A stretch of 15,156 bases of DNA. Origin: SZUA-186 sp041552135 (GTDB lineage: Bacteria > Pseudomonadota > Gammaproteobacteria > UBA9214). Each line of letters starts with the position of its first letter. Position 1 is the stretch's first letter. Shown piece by piece: positions 6,499 to 13,755 of the stretch. Made by a program: the position numbers and the translations under genes. Location: positions 1-15,156 of the forward strand of contig JBFELL010000059.1 of assembly GCA_041552135.1 (NCBI GenBank), in the 5' to 3' direction. A model generated the notes under the pieces. That model was not told where the DNA came from. It made no database searches and worked only from the letters and a program-made list of their open reading frames with translations.

Positions 6499-9400
6499 GC
6501 TCACTGGACCTCTGCTGCAGAAACTCGCGCAGGAACTCCGCGGTATGCGACCCCTTGGTCCTGACGACATCCTCCGGTGCACCCTCGACAACGATCCGGC
6601 CGCCGCCATCACCGCCCTCGGGGCCGAGGTCGATGATCCAGTCGGCCTCGGCGATGACATCCAGGTTGTGCTCGATGACGATGACGCTGTTGCCGGCCTC
6701 GACCAGGCGGTGCAGGACGCGGATCAGTTTCTCGACATCGGCCATGTGCAGGCCGACGGTGGGTTCGTCCAGGATGTAGAGCGTGCCGCGCGCTGTCGCG
6801 TCGACACGGGGGACAGAATTCAATTCTGTCCCCGATGGTATGACGGTGCGTGCCTTCGCCAGCTCGGTCACCAGCTTGATGCGTTGGGCCTCGCCGCCGC
6901 TCAGGGTGGGGCTGGGCTGGCCCAGGGTGAGGTAGCCGAGGCCGACGTCGTCGAGCAGCTGCAGGGCGCGGTGGATCTTCGGGTGGGCGCGGAAGTACGC
7001 CGTGGCATCGCGCACGTTCATGGCCAGCAGGTCGCCGATGCTGCGCTCCTTGTAGAGGATATCGAGCGTCTCGGGGTTGAAGCGCGCCCCGCTGCAGACC
7101 TCGCAGGGCACCTTCACGTCCGGCAGGAAACTCATCTCGATCTTCTTGATGCCCTGCCCCTCACAGGCCTCGCAGCGCCCGCCCCGCACGTTGAAGGAAA
7201 AGCGCCCGGGGCCATAGCCGCGCAGGCGCGCCTCGGGGGTGCCGGCGAAGAGCTTGCGAATGGCGTCACATATACCGACGTAGGTCGCCGGGCAGGAGCG
7301 CGGCGTCTTGCCGATCGGCGTCTGGTCGACCTCCAGCACGCGCTGCAGCGGTTCGTGGCCGCGGATGCCCCGGCAGCCGAGGGTGAGAACGGCGCCGCGC
7401 CGGCCATTGCCGCTACGCGCCAGCAGCAGGTGCAGGTTATCGTGCAGCACATCGCGCACCAGTGTGCTCTTGCCGGAGCCGGACACGCCGGTGACGCAGC
7501 TCAGCCGGCCAAGCGGGAGGCGCACCGTGAGGTTCCTCAGGTTGTGCAGGCGCGCGCCCTGCACCTCGAGATACGGGTCGGCGCCGCGGCCCTTGAGCCT
7601 CACCGGCCGGCGCGGGAACAGGGGGTGGCGGAGCGGGTCGGCGAGAAAGCGACCCGTGATGGACTGCGGCTTGCGCATGAGCGTCTTCACCGTGCCGGCC
7701 GCGACCACCTCGCCGCCGTTGACGCCGGCGCCGGGGCCGAGGTCGATGACGTGCTCGGCACGGCGGATGGTGTCCTCGTCGTGCTCGACCACGACGATGG
7801 TGTTGCCCTTGCCCTCGAGCTTGCCGAGGGTGTCGAGCAGCATGCGGTTGTCGCGCGGGTGCAGGCCAATGGTGGGCTCATCGAGGATATAGCACACGCC
7901 ACGCAGGTTGGATCCAAGCTGCGCGGCCAGGCGGATGCGCTGCGCCTCGCCGCCGCTGAGCGTGGGCGCCGCGCGGTCCAGGGTAAGGTAGGCAAGCCCG
8001 ACGTCGGCCAGGAACGCCAGGCGCGCGCGCAGCTCCGGCAGGATGTCGCGGGCGATGCCGGCCTCGCGCCCCTTCAGCCTGAACGATTTGAACAGGGCGC
8101 CGGCCGCCTCGACTGTCAGGCCGGTGAACTGCGCGATGGAGCGGTCGTGGAAGCGCACGGCGAGTGCCTCGGGATTGAGGCGCCGGCCCTCGCAGGCCGG
8201 GCAGGCGGGTGTCTCGCCCTCCCACCAGTCGGTCCACCAGATCTCCTCGCCGCTCTGCTCCTCGTCGAAGCCGCTGAGCGCCAGGCCGGTGCCGAAGCAC
8301 ACCTCGCACCAGCCGTGTTTGGAGTTGTAGGAGAACAGCCGCGGGTCGAGTTCGTCGAAGCTGCGCGCGCAGCCCGGGCAGGCGCGGTGGGTGGAGAAGG
8401 TGGTTTCTGAATTACTGCCCCTCACCCCGGCCCTCTCCCCGGGGGGAAGAGGGGGTATCTTTGTGCTTCCAGATTGGGCAACAACAGGAGATGCGATGAC
8501 CACGCCCTTGCCGTAGTCGAGCGCACGCGTGAGCAGCTCGCGCAGGGCGGACTCGTTTTTGGCGGTCACCTTGATACTGCCCACCGGCAACTCGATGTTG
8601 TGTTCGCGGTAGCGATGGAGGCGCGGCCAGTCGGCGGTGGGCAGCAGCTCGCCGTCAACGCGCAGCGCCTCGAAGCCCTTGCCGGCGGCCCAGGTGGCCA
8701 GCTCCGTGTAGTAGCCCTTGCGCGCGACGACCAGCGGTGCGAACAGGGTGATCGCCCTGTTGCGGTGCGCCCGGGTGAGCTGGGCGAGAATGGACTCGGC
8801 CGTCTGCGGCTCGACGGGCACGCCGCAGTCCGGGCAGTACTGCGTGCCGAGCTTGACGAAGAGCAGGCGCAGGAAGTGGTAGACCTCGGTCAGGGTCGCG
8901 ACTGTGCTCTTGCGGCCGCCGCGGCTGGTGCGCTGCTCGATGGCCACGGTCGGCGGGATGCCGAAGATGGCATCGACATCGGCGCGCGCGGCCGGCTGCA
9001 CGAACTGGCGCGCATAGGCATTCAGCGATTCCAGGTAGCGGCGCTGGCCCTCGTTGAACAGGATGTCGAAGGCGACCGTGCTCTTGCCCGAACCGGACAC
9101 GCCGGTGACCACGGTGAACTTGCCTCGCGGGATGTCGACGGTGACGTTCTTCAGGTTGTGCTCGCGCGCATGCAGGATCTCGATGCTGTTGCGGGCCACG
9201 CCGGAACGGTCCGGTTCCATCGCCTTTTCAAAAGCGGATTTATCAAGCGCGCCATCCCCCGTCGATATGCCCTCATCAGCGCGAAAGCGGGGATCGCTGA
9301 ACGCGGTGCTGCGATTCTGAAGGGATCCCCGCCTGGTCGCACCGGGCGTCCTGCCCTCTCGCGACACGTTTACGTCCTGTACCTCGCGCGGGGATGACGT

Positions 9401-12400
9401 GTCTGCAGATTCGTTGATTGCCGGCAGTGCCGCCTGATAGGCGCGCAACGCCGCGCCGGTATCACTGGTCGCGTGTCCGGCGATCTCCTCAGGGGTGCCC
9501 TCACAGACGATCTCGCCACCCGCCTCGCCGCCTTCCGGTCCGAGGTCGATGACCCAGTCAGCGGCATTGATGACATCCAGGTTGTGCTCGATGACCACCA
9601 GCGAGTGGCCCTCATTGATCAGCCGCCGGAAGGCGTCGAGCAGCTTGCGGATGTCGTCGAAGTGCAGCCCGGTGGTCGGCTCGTCGAACAGAAACAGCGT
9701 ACCCGCAAAGGGGACAGCAAAGGGGACAGATTCAGCAAAGGGGACAGATTTATTTGGCGAGCCAAATAAATCTGTCCCCTTTGCCTTTGTCCCCTTTGCC
9801 TTTCTCCCCTTTTTTCCCTTTGCCGCCTTGGCCAGGTGACCGGCCAGTTTCAGTCGCTGGGCCTCGCCGCCACTCAGCGTTGGCACGGGCTGGCCCAGCG
9901 TCAGGTAGTCGAGCCCGACGGCGGCCAGCGGCTCGAGAACGCGCTGTACCGCCGGCTGGTCGGCGAAAAAATCCAGCGCCTCGTTGACGGTGAGTTCCAG
10001 CACGTCGGCCACCGACTTGCCGTCCAGGGTGATCTCCAGCACCTCCGGCCGGTAGCGACGGCCGTTGCAGTCCGGGCAGCGCAGGTAGACGTCGCTGAGG
10101 AACTGCATCTCGACGTGCTCGAAACCGTTGCCGCCGCAGCTCGGGCAGCGCCCGGTGCCCGTATTGAAACTGAAGGTACCGGGTTTGTAGCCGCGCTCCC
10201 TGGCCTCCGGCAGCGCGGTAAACAGTTCGCGAATGGCATTCCAGGCACCGACGTAACTGGCCGGGTTGGAGCGCGTGGTCTTGCCGATCGGCGACTGGTC
10301 GACCAGCACCACTCCGCCGATCCGTTGCTGGCCGCGGATGGCCTTGTGGGCACCGGGTGTCTCCACCGGCTTGCCCTTGAGCTTGCGCAGCGCGTTGTAG
10401 AGCACGTCCCGGATCAGGGTGGACTTGCCCGAGCCACTGACACCGGTGAGGCAGACCAGCCGGTTGAGCGGCAGGCGGACATCGATGTTTTTCAGGTTGT
10501 GTTCCGTCGCACCGCGCACCTCGACAAAGGGGACAGATTTATTTGCCGGGGCAAATGAATCTGTCCCCTTTGGGGCATCCAGCCAGACAGTTTTTTCGCC
10601 GCGCAGGTATTGGGCGGTGAGCGAGGCCCTGGAGCGCATCAGCTGTTTCGGTGTGCCGAAGAACACCCGCTGTCCGCCGCGCTCGCCCGGGCCCGGACCC
10701 AGGTCGAGGATGCGATCCGCGGCAAGCATGATCTGCGGATCGTGCTCGACCACCAGCAGGGTATTGCCGGCATCGCGCAGGCGGCGCAGCACGCCGATGA
10801 CGCGCTGGATGTCGCGCGGGTGCAGGCCGATGCTTGGCTCGTCGAGCACGAACAGGGTATTGACCAGCGAGGTGCCGAGCGAGGTGGTGAGGTTGATGCG
10901 CTGCACCTCGCCGCCGCTCAGGGTGCGTGACTGGCGGTCCAGGCTCAGGTAGCCGAGCCCGACATCGACCAGGTAGTTCAGGCGCGCGCGGACCTCGGCC
11001 AGCAGCAGCTCCGTCGCCTCGTCCAGCGGCTTCGGTAATTCCAGCGTGGCGAAGAACTGCGCGCCGCGCTCGATCGGCAGGCGCATCACGTCGTGCAGGG
11101 TCAGCCCGGGCAGCGTCTGCCAGGTCCTGTCGGCAAGCGTCTGGCCGACCGGTTTGAAACGCGCTTTCCACGACAGTACGGCGTCGGCGTTCTCCCGGCT
11201 GCCCAGTCGCCAGAGCAACGCCTCCGGCTTGAGGCGCGCGCCGGCGCAGTCCGGGCACTCGTCGTAGGCACGGTAGCGCGACAGCAGCACGCGGATGTGC
11301 ATCTTGTAGGCCTTGGTCTCCAGCCAGGCGAAGAAGCGCCGCGCGCCGTACCAGACACCGTCGTCCCAGTCACCCTCGCCGTCGATCACCCAGCGGCGCT
11401 GGGGCCTGGTCAGTTTTTTCCACGGCACGTCGGCCGGGATGCCGCGCTGGCGGGCAAAGCGCAGCAGATCGGCCTGGCATTCACGGTAGGCGTCGCTCTG
11501 CCAGGGCCTGACCGCGCCGTCGGCGATGCTTTTCGTCTCGTCCGGCACCACCAGATCGTAGTCGATGCCCTGCGTGCGGCCGAAACCGCGGCAGGTCTCG
11601 CAGGCGCCGATGGGCGAGTTGAAGGAGAAGTGGTTCGGCGTGGTCTCCTGGTAGGGGATGTCGCAGTCGGCGCAGTGCAGCTCGCCGGAGAAACGCCACG
11701 GGTCCCCGGCATTTCGCTCCTCGTCCAGCGGGTAGACCGTCACATGGCCGTGACCGTGCCTGAGTGCCGTCTCCAGCGCCTCGACCAGGCGATCGCGCCG
11801 GTCGGGCGTGAGCCGCAGCCGGTCCTGAACGACCTCCAGGTGCTTGCCGTGGCGTGAATGCAGGCGGGTGTAGCCCTGCTGCGCCAGCAGCCCCTCGACC
11901 TCCTCGCGGCTGAAGTTCTCCGGCACGTCGATGGCGAAGGTGATCACCCCGCGCGGCGCATTCTCACCGGCGCGCCGGAACAGTTCATTGGCGATGCTGT
12001 CCGGCGTGTCGCGCCGCACCGGGGCACCGCAGTCGCGGCAGTACAGCCGGGTGGCGCGCGCGAACAGCAGCTTCAGGTGGTCGTTGAGTTCCGTCATGGT
12101 GCCGACCGTGGAGCGCGAGGTGCGCACCGGGTTGGTCTGGTCGATGGCGATGGCCGGCGGGATACCCTCGATGCGATCGACACCCGGCGCATCCATGCGA
12201 TCGAGGAACTGGCGCGCATAGGGCGAGAAGGTCTCGACGTAACGGCGCTGCCCCTCGGCGTATACCGTGTCGAAGGCCAGCGACGACTTGCCGGAGCCGC
12301 TGACCCCGGTCACCACGATCAGCTCGCCCAGCGGCAGGTCGAGATCGAGGTCCTTGAGGTTGTTCTGGCGGGCGCCGCGAACGCGTATGGCTTCCCTGGG

Positions 12401-12403
12401 CAT
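6488..12403 (-). CDS. uvrA: Tandem-fused (dimeric-form) UvrA excinuclease ATPase
   Basis: At 1971 residues this is two UvrA proteins in one chain, about twice the usual 940. Each half has two ABC ATPase modules. Walker A sites (GVSGSGKS) lie near 33, 654, 1101 and 1638; signatures (LSGGE) near 495, 841, 1480 and 1833; each is followed by a Walker B (LDEP or FDEP). Both halves keep UvrB-binding-like segments (about 140-250 and the matching second-half region) and zinc CxxC pairs, including CPSC/CPDC and CEAC/CEVC in the UvrA zinc module. UvrA scans DNA for bulky lesions and loads UvrB. All four sites look intact. Unusually, in-frame repeats interrupt it near residues 612-627, 864-900, 1315-1329 and 1857-1866, and the 1000-1065 linker also holds one. 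The ATG at 12403 has no clear ribosome binding site. No LexA box (CTGT-N8-ACAG) was found upstream. Confidence 0.96.
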   Translation of the reverse strand: MPREAIRVRGARQNNLKDLDLDLPLGELIVVTGVSGSGKSSLAFDTVYAEGQRRYVETFSPYARQFLDRMDAPGVDRIEGIPPAIAIDQTNPVRTSRSTVGTMTELNDHLKLLFARATRLYCRDCGAPVRRDTPDSIANELFRRAGENAPRGVITFAIDVPENFSREEVEGLLAQQGYTRLHSRHGKHLEVVQDRLRLTPDRRDRLVEALETALRHGHGHVTVYPLDEERNAGDPWRFSGELHCADCDIPYQETTPNHFSFNSPIGACETCRGFGRTQGIDYDLVVPDETKSIADGAVRPWQSDAYRECQADLLRFARQRGIPADVPWKKLTRPQRRWVIDGEGDWDDGVWYGARRFFAWLETKAYKMHIRVLLSRYRAYDECPDCAGARLKPEALLWRLGSRENADAVLSWKARFKPVGQTLADRTWQTLPGLTLHDVMRLPIERGAQFFATLELPKPLDEATELLLAEVRARLNYLVDVGLGYLSLDRQSRTLSGGEVQRINLTTSLGTSLVNTLFVLDEPSIGLHPRDIQRVIGVLRRLRDAGNTLLVVEHDPQIMLAADRILDLGPGPGERGGQRVFFGTPKQLMRSRASLTAQYLRGEKTVWLDAPKGTDSFAPANKSVPFVEVRGATEHNLKNIDVRLPLNRLVCLTGVSGSGKSTLIRDVLYNALRKLKGKPVETPGAHKAIRGQQRIGGVVLVDQSPIGKTTRSNPASYVGAWNAIRELFTALPEARERGYKPGTFSFNTGTGRCPSCGGNGFEHVEMQFLSDVYLRCPDCNGRRYRPEVLEITLDGKSVADVLELTVNEALDFFADQPAVQRVLEPLAAVGLDYLTLGQPVPTLSGGEAQRLKLAGHLAKAAKGKKGRKAKGTKAKGTDLFGSPNKSVPFAESVPFAVPFAGTLFLFDEPTTGLHFDDIRKLLDAFRRLINEGHSLVVIEHNLDVINAADWVIDLGPEGGEAGGEIVCEGTPEEIAGHATSDTGAALRAYQAALPAINESADTSSPREVQDVNVSREGRTPGATRRGSLQNRSTAFSDPRFRADEGISTGDGALDKSAFEKAMEPDRSGVARNSIEILHAREHNLKNVTVDIPRGKFTVVTGVSGSGKSTVAFDILFNEGQRRYLESLNAYARQFVQPAARADVDAIFGIPPTVAIEQRTSRGGRKSTVATLTEVYHFLRLLFVKLGTQYCPDCGVPVEPQTAESILAQLTRAHRNRAITLFAPLVVARKGYYTELATWAAGKGFEALRVDGELLPTADWPRLHRYREHNIELPVGSIKVTAKNESALRELLTRALDYGKGVVIASPVVAQSGSTKIPPLPPGERAGVRGSNSETTFSTHRACPGCARSFDELDPRLFSYNSKHGWCEVCFGTGLALSGFDEEQSGEEIWWTDWWEGETPACPACEGRRLNPEALAVRFHDRSIAQFTGLTVEAAGALFKSFRLKGREAGIARDILPELRARLAFLADVGLAYLTLDRAAPTLSGGEAQRIRLAAQLGSNLRGVCYILDEPTIGLHPRDNRMLLDTLGKLEGKGNTIVVVEHDEDTIRRAEHVIDLGPGAGVNGGEVVAAGTVKTLMRKPQSITGRFLADPLRHPLFPRRPVRLKGRGADPYLEVQGARLHNLRNLTVRLPLGRLSCVTGVSGSGKSTLVRDVLHDNLHLLLARSGNGRRGAVLTLGCRGIRGHEPLQRVLEVDQTPIGKTPRSCPATYVGICDAIRKLFAGTPEARLRGYGPGRFSFNVRGGRCEACEGQGIKKIEMSFLPDVKVPCEVCSGARFNPETLDILYKERSIGDLLAMNVRDATAYFRAHPKIHRALQLLDDVGLGYLTLGQPSPTLSGGEAQRIKLVTELAKARTVIPSGTELNSVPRVDATARGTLYILDEPTVGLHMADVEKLIRVLHRLVEAGNSVIVIEHNLDVIAEADWIIDLGPEGGDGGGRIVVEGAPEDVVRTKGSHTAEFLREFLQQRSSEHCE
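6808..6834. repeat. GGGGACAGAATT palindrome inside uvrA (insert D)
   Basis: Arms GGGGACAGAATT (6809-6820) and AATTCTGTCCCC (6822-6833) flank a single C: 12-bp perfect arms. It is a shorter relative of the GGGGACAGATTTATTT family. Read with uvrA it gives GTELNSVP, in the same phase as the other two copies in the gene. It lies between the fourth signature and fourth Walker B. Confidence 0.88.
8418..8455. repeat. GC-rich LPPGERAGVRG-type repeat inside uvrA (insert C)
   Basis: The segment reads CCCCTCACCCCGGCCCTC then TCCCCGGGGGG; CCCTCTCCCC (8431-8440) pairs with GGGGAAGAGGG (8443-8453) with one bulge. On the uvrA strand it encodes PPLPPGERAGVRG, a peptide I recall as the translation of a dispersed bacterial repeat. 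It lies in the second half between VVIAS and FSTHRACPGC, just ahead of a zinc CxxC pair, where ordinary UvrA has a short variable loop. Confidence 0.72.
9287..9332. repeat. Inverted repeat in the linker between the two UvrA halves
   Basis: Nine-bp arms GCGGGGATC (9287-9295) and GATCCCCGC (9324-9332) with a 28-nt loop, preceded by CGCGAAA. This resembles the CCCCGCGAAGGCGGATCC repeat at 14134-14207. It encodes residues about 1024-1039 of the low-complexity Arg/Ser-rich linker (REGRTPGATRRGSLQNR), which has no counterpart in ordinary UvrA. Confidence 0.6.
9705..9815. repeat. Nested GGGGACAG palindrome inside uvrA (insert B)
   Basis: The core is a 50-bp palindrome: perfect 24-bp arms at 9735-9758 and 9761-9784 with only GA between them. 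Two further GCAAAGGGGACAG units precede it (9705-9717, 9717-9729) and degenerate CCCCTTTGCCTTT units follow to about 9815, so the element looks nested or expanded. In uvrA it encodes KAKGTDLFGSPNKSVPF plus repeated VPFA and Lys-rich KGKKGRKAKG stretches (residues about 864-900), between the second signature and second Walker B. The frame remains open throughout. Confidence 0.93.
10526..10571. repeat. GGGGACAG palindrome inside uvrA (insert A)
   Basis: AAAGGGGACAGATTTATTTG and its complement-type arm CAAATGAATCTGTCCCC flank CCGGGG, with one arm mismatch. On the uvrA strand it encodes KGTDSFAPANKSVPF (about 612-627), in the interdomain linker before EVRGATEHNLKN, which begins the second ATPase module. 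Confidence 0.9.
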
Positions 12404-12436
12404 GGTGATATCGTGACCGGGCTGTAATGGGCTAGC

Positions 12437-12465
12437 ATTGTAACAACTGCATCGCGGCGGGACAG
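12437..12465 (-). promoter_or_regulatory. Possible uvrA promoter
   Basis: On the minus strand TACAAT (12442-12437) matches the -10 consensus in five of six positions. CTGTCC 17 bases upstream (12465-12460) is a poor -35. The predicted start is near 12430, giving a leader of about 27 bases before the uvrA ATG. Confidence 0.35.
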
Positions 12466-12507
12466 CGACCCGTCGTATTGCCCGGCATGGGGGGCTGGTG
12501 ATGCATT

Positions 12508-12572
12508 GGCAGGAACGAATTCATTCGCGACCGGGCTGGATTCGCATCGCGGCTGAAGCCGCTCCTACAGCC
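12508..12572 (+). repeat. REP-like composite repeat, copy 4
   Basis: GGCAGGAACGAATTCATTCG (12509-12528) is followed by GCGGCTGAAGCCGCTCCTAC (12550-12569), so the two parts occur in the opposite order from copies at 162 and 1191. Left GGCAGGA pairs loosely with TCCTACAGCC. It occupies the gap between the pyrophosphatase gene and uvrA. Confidence 0.75.
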
Positions 12573-12584
12573 AAACACATACAC

Positions 12585-12646
12585 CAAAGGGGACAAACAA
12601 AGGGGACAGATTTATTTATCGCGGTAAATAAATCTGTCCCCTTTGT
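12585..12646. repeat. GGGGACAG palindrome, locus 5
   Basis: Perfect 22-bp arms at 12597-12618 and 12625-12646 (ACAAAGGGGACAGATTTATT and complement) with loop TCGCGG. An extra AAAGGGGACAAAC unit precedes it at 12586. It ends two bases from the stop codon of the pyrophosphatase gene, so in RNA it would form a long stem immediately after that gene and before uvrA. Confidence 0.92.
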
Positions 12647-12648
12647 CT

Positions 12649-13014
12649 TCAACAGCCGTCATCACAGCCGCTGTAATCAGCATCACTTGCGCTGCCGCGC
12701 ACCTTGTCCGCCGGGTATTTCCGTTCGTTGATGGCGATCTTCTCGTCGACGGCCTTCTCGATGTCGACACCAAGCTTGTCGGCGATGCGGACGAGGTAGA
12801 TCTGGATGTCGGCGATTTCCTGTGCCACCTCGTTCAGCTTGTCGGACGACAGGATCAGGCTCTCGTCCTGCTTCAGCCACTGGAAATGCTCAACCAGTTC
12901 ACTGGCCTCGACGATCAGGGCCATGGAAAGGTTCTTCGGGGAGTGAAACTGGTCCCAGTCGCGCTCGGCGGCGAAGTCGCGCAGGCGGGTCCTGATCTGG
13001 TCAAAGGGATTCAT
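12649..13014 (-). CDS. MazG-like / DCTPP1-type nucleotide pyrophosphohydrolase
   Basis: From ATG 13014 the product is 121 residues. It is an all-alpha MazG-fold enzyme: DWDQFHSPKNLSMALIVEAS is very like the dCTP pyrophosphatase group. Glu36-x-x-Glu39 (EASE) and Glu66-x-x-Asp69 (EIAD) are the metal-binding ExxE and ExxD pairs, and EHFQW is a further family mark. It should hydrolyse (d)NTPs or modified dNTPs to monophosphate and pyrophosphate, keeping faulty nucleotides out of DNA. An upstream non-ATG start at 13080 would add 22 residues without family similarity. The C-terminus (DADYSGCDDGC) is short, acidic and Cys-containing, beside a palindrome. It is codirectional with uvrA but separated by 245 repeat-filled bases. 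Confidence 0.88.
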   Translation of the reverse strand: MNPFDQIRTRLRDFAAERDWDQFHSPKNLSMALIVEASELVEHFQWLKQDESLILSSDKLNEVAQEIADIQIYLVRIADKLGVDIEKAVDEKIAINERKYPADKVRGSASDADYSGCDDGC

Positions 13015-13355
13015 GGTAACGGGGGAATCGTTTCCTGAGGTTGCGTTTGTCGGTCCGGGCTCTGCCCTGATATAGTGCATCCCGGCAGGCCGGGCGCCGT
13101 ATCCGGTTCATGGTAACACCGTTGATAAATCGGGAGAATGAGAGCGGTTTTGAGGGACCGGTTGGCGAAGACGGCTGGCCGGACTACCCGGTCGCCGTTG
13201 TAGCGGCTTCGGCATGTCCCGTGTGGGCGGCAGAGCAGGCATTGAAAGCCTTTATATTCCCTAAATCCTGCCGTCAATGTGTAATACTCTGTCCGTACAA
13301 TACAGCGTTCGTATGCGTCAGCGAGAGCGCGGCATAATTTTTTTGGGGGTAAATC
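13015..13355. other. Divergent intergenic region without a supported gene
   Basis: The gap separates the pyrophosphatase (-) and the small secreted protein (+). CCCGGC-AG-GCCGGG (13081-13094) is a tight GC-rich hairpin. TACAAT at 13296-13301 is a possible rightward -10 but has no good -35. A 75-codon open frame from 13110 lacks a ribosome binding site or any recognisable features. Confidence 0.4.
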
Positions 13356-13655
13356 ATGAAGTTAACTGTAACCGGGCGCATTCGCACCTTGCTACTGCTG
13401 GCGGCCTTCCATGGCGGCGCTGCCCTGGCCTGCGACCCGGCCGAGGACGGTTGCCTGGGCTGCAACGACGAAGAACTGCAACTATACATGAATGCGTTTG
13501 TCTCCGATGTCTGCAATGCCGGGGGCGGCATTGCCCGGTGCGATCATCGACGCGTCTACGACGATGCCGAACGGCATGTCCTTACCAGCACGGGCCGTCA
13601 CATGTCACGCGTGCGCGCCATGATGCGCAGTGCGCAGAAGTACCAGTTGCGCTAA
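13356..13655 (+). CDS. Small secreted Cys-containing protein of unknown function
   Basis: I do not recognise the family. The 99-residue product has a Sec signal peptide: basic KLTVTGRIR, hydrophobic TLLLLAAFHGGAA, likely cut after Ala25 (ALA-Cys). The lipobox is poor because -3 is Ala and -2 is Leu, so it is probably periplasmic rather than a lipoprotein. The mature 74 residues contain Cys26, Cys33, Cys36, Cys53 and Cys62, including a CLGC pair, so disulfides or metal binding are possible. The C-terminal 30 residues are basic and helical. A GGGGGT stretch precedes the ATG by five bases, following a T-run. Codon use and signal peptide support a real gene; the function is unknown. Confidence 0.72.
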   Translation: MKLTVTGRIRTLLLLAAFHGGAALACDPAEDGCLGCNDEELQLYMNAFVSDVCNAGGGIARCDHRRVYDDAERHVLTSTGRHMSRVRAMMRSAQKYQLR

Positions 13656-13710
13656 CCGCCCAAGAGCAGCCCTGACGCGGTTCGTCCCGCAACCGCCGTC
13701 ACAATTCCGG

Positions 13711-13739
13711 TCACCCCACCCTCCCCGTTGCCGGGGTGA
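13711..13739. terminator. Possible terminator between convergent small genes
   Basis: TCACCCC (13711-13717) pairs with GGGGTGA (13733-13739), and an alternative CCCCGTTGCCGGGG stem lies inside. It sits in the 100-base space between two genes reading towards each other. There is no T-run, so it is weak. Confidence 0.28.
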
Positions 13740-13755
13740 TATGCAGCAACTGCCT

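Noticed and set aside
6362..8410. 682-codon open frame on + opposite uvrA
   Set aside because: It is Ala/Gln/Gly-rich, without domain features, and is antisense to well-conserved UvrA sequence. Long antisense frames are expected in GC-rich genes.
9705..9815. uvrA interrupted as a pseudogene by the repeats
   Set aside because: The frame stays open across every insert and all catalytic motifs are kept, so a continuous functional protein is the simpler reading.
12404..12480. LexA (SOS) box upstream of uvrA
   Set aside because: The only CTGT near the start (12422) is not followed by ACAG at the right spacing; no CTGT-N8-ACAG match was found.
1..12646. CRISPR array formed by the GGGGACAG copies
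   Set aside because: Copies are kilobases apart, palindromic and partly within genes; there is no regular spacer arrangement and no cas gene.
13110..13337. 75-codon open frame on + upstream of the small secreted protein
   Set aside because: No ribosome binding site, no recognisable features, and it lies in a divergent promoter region.
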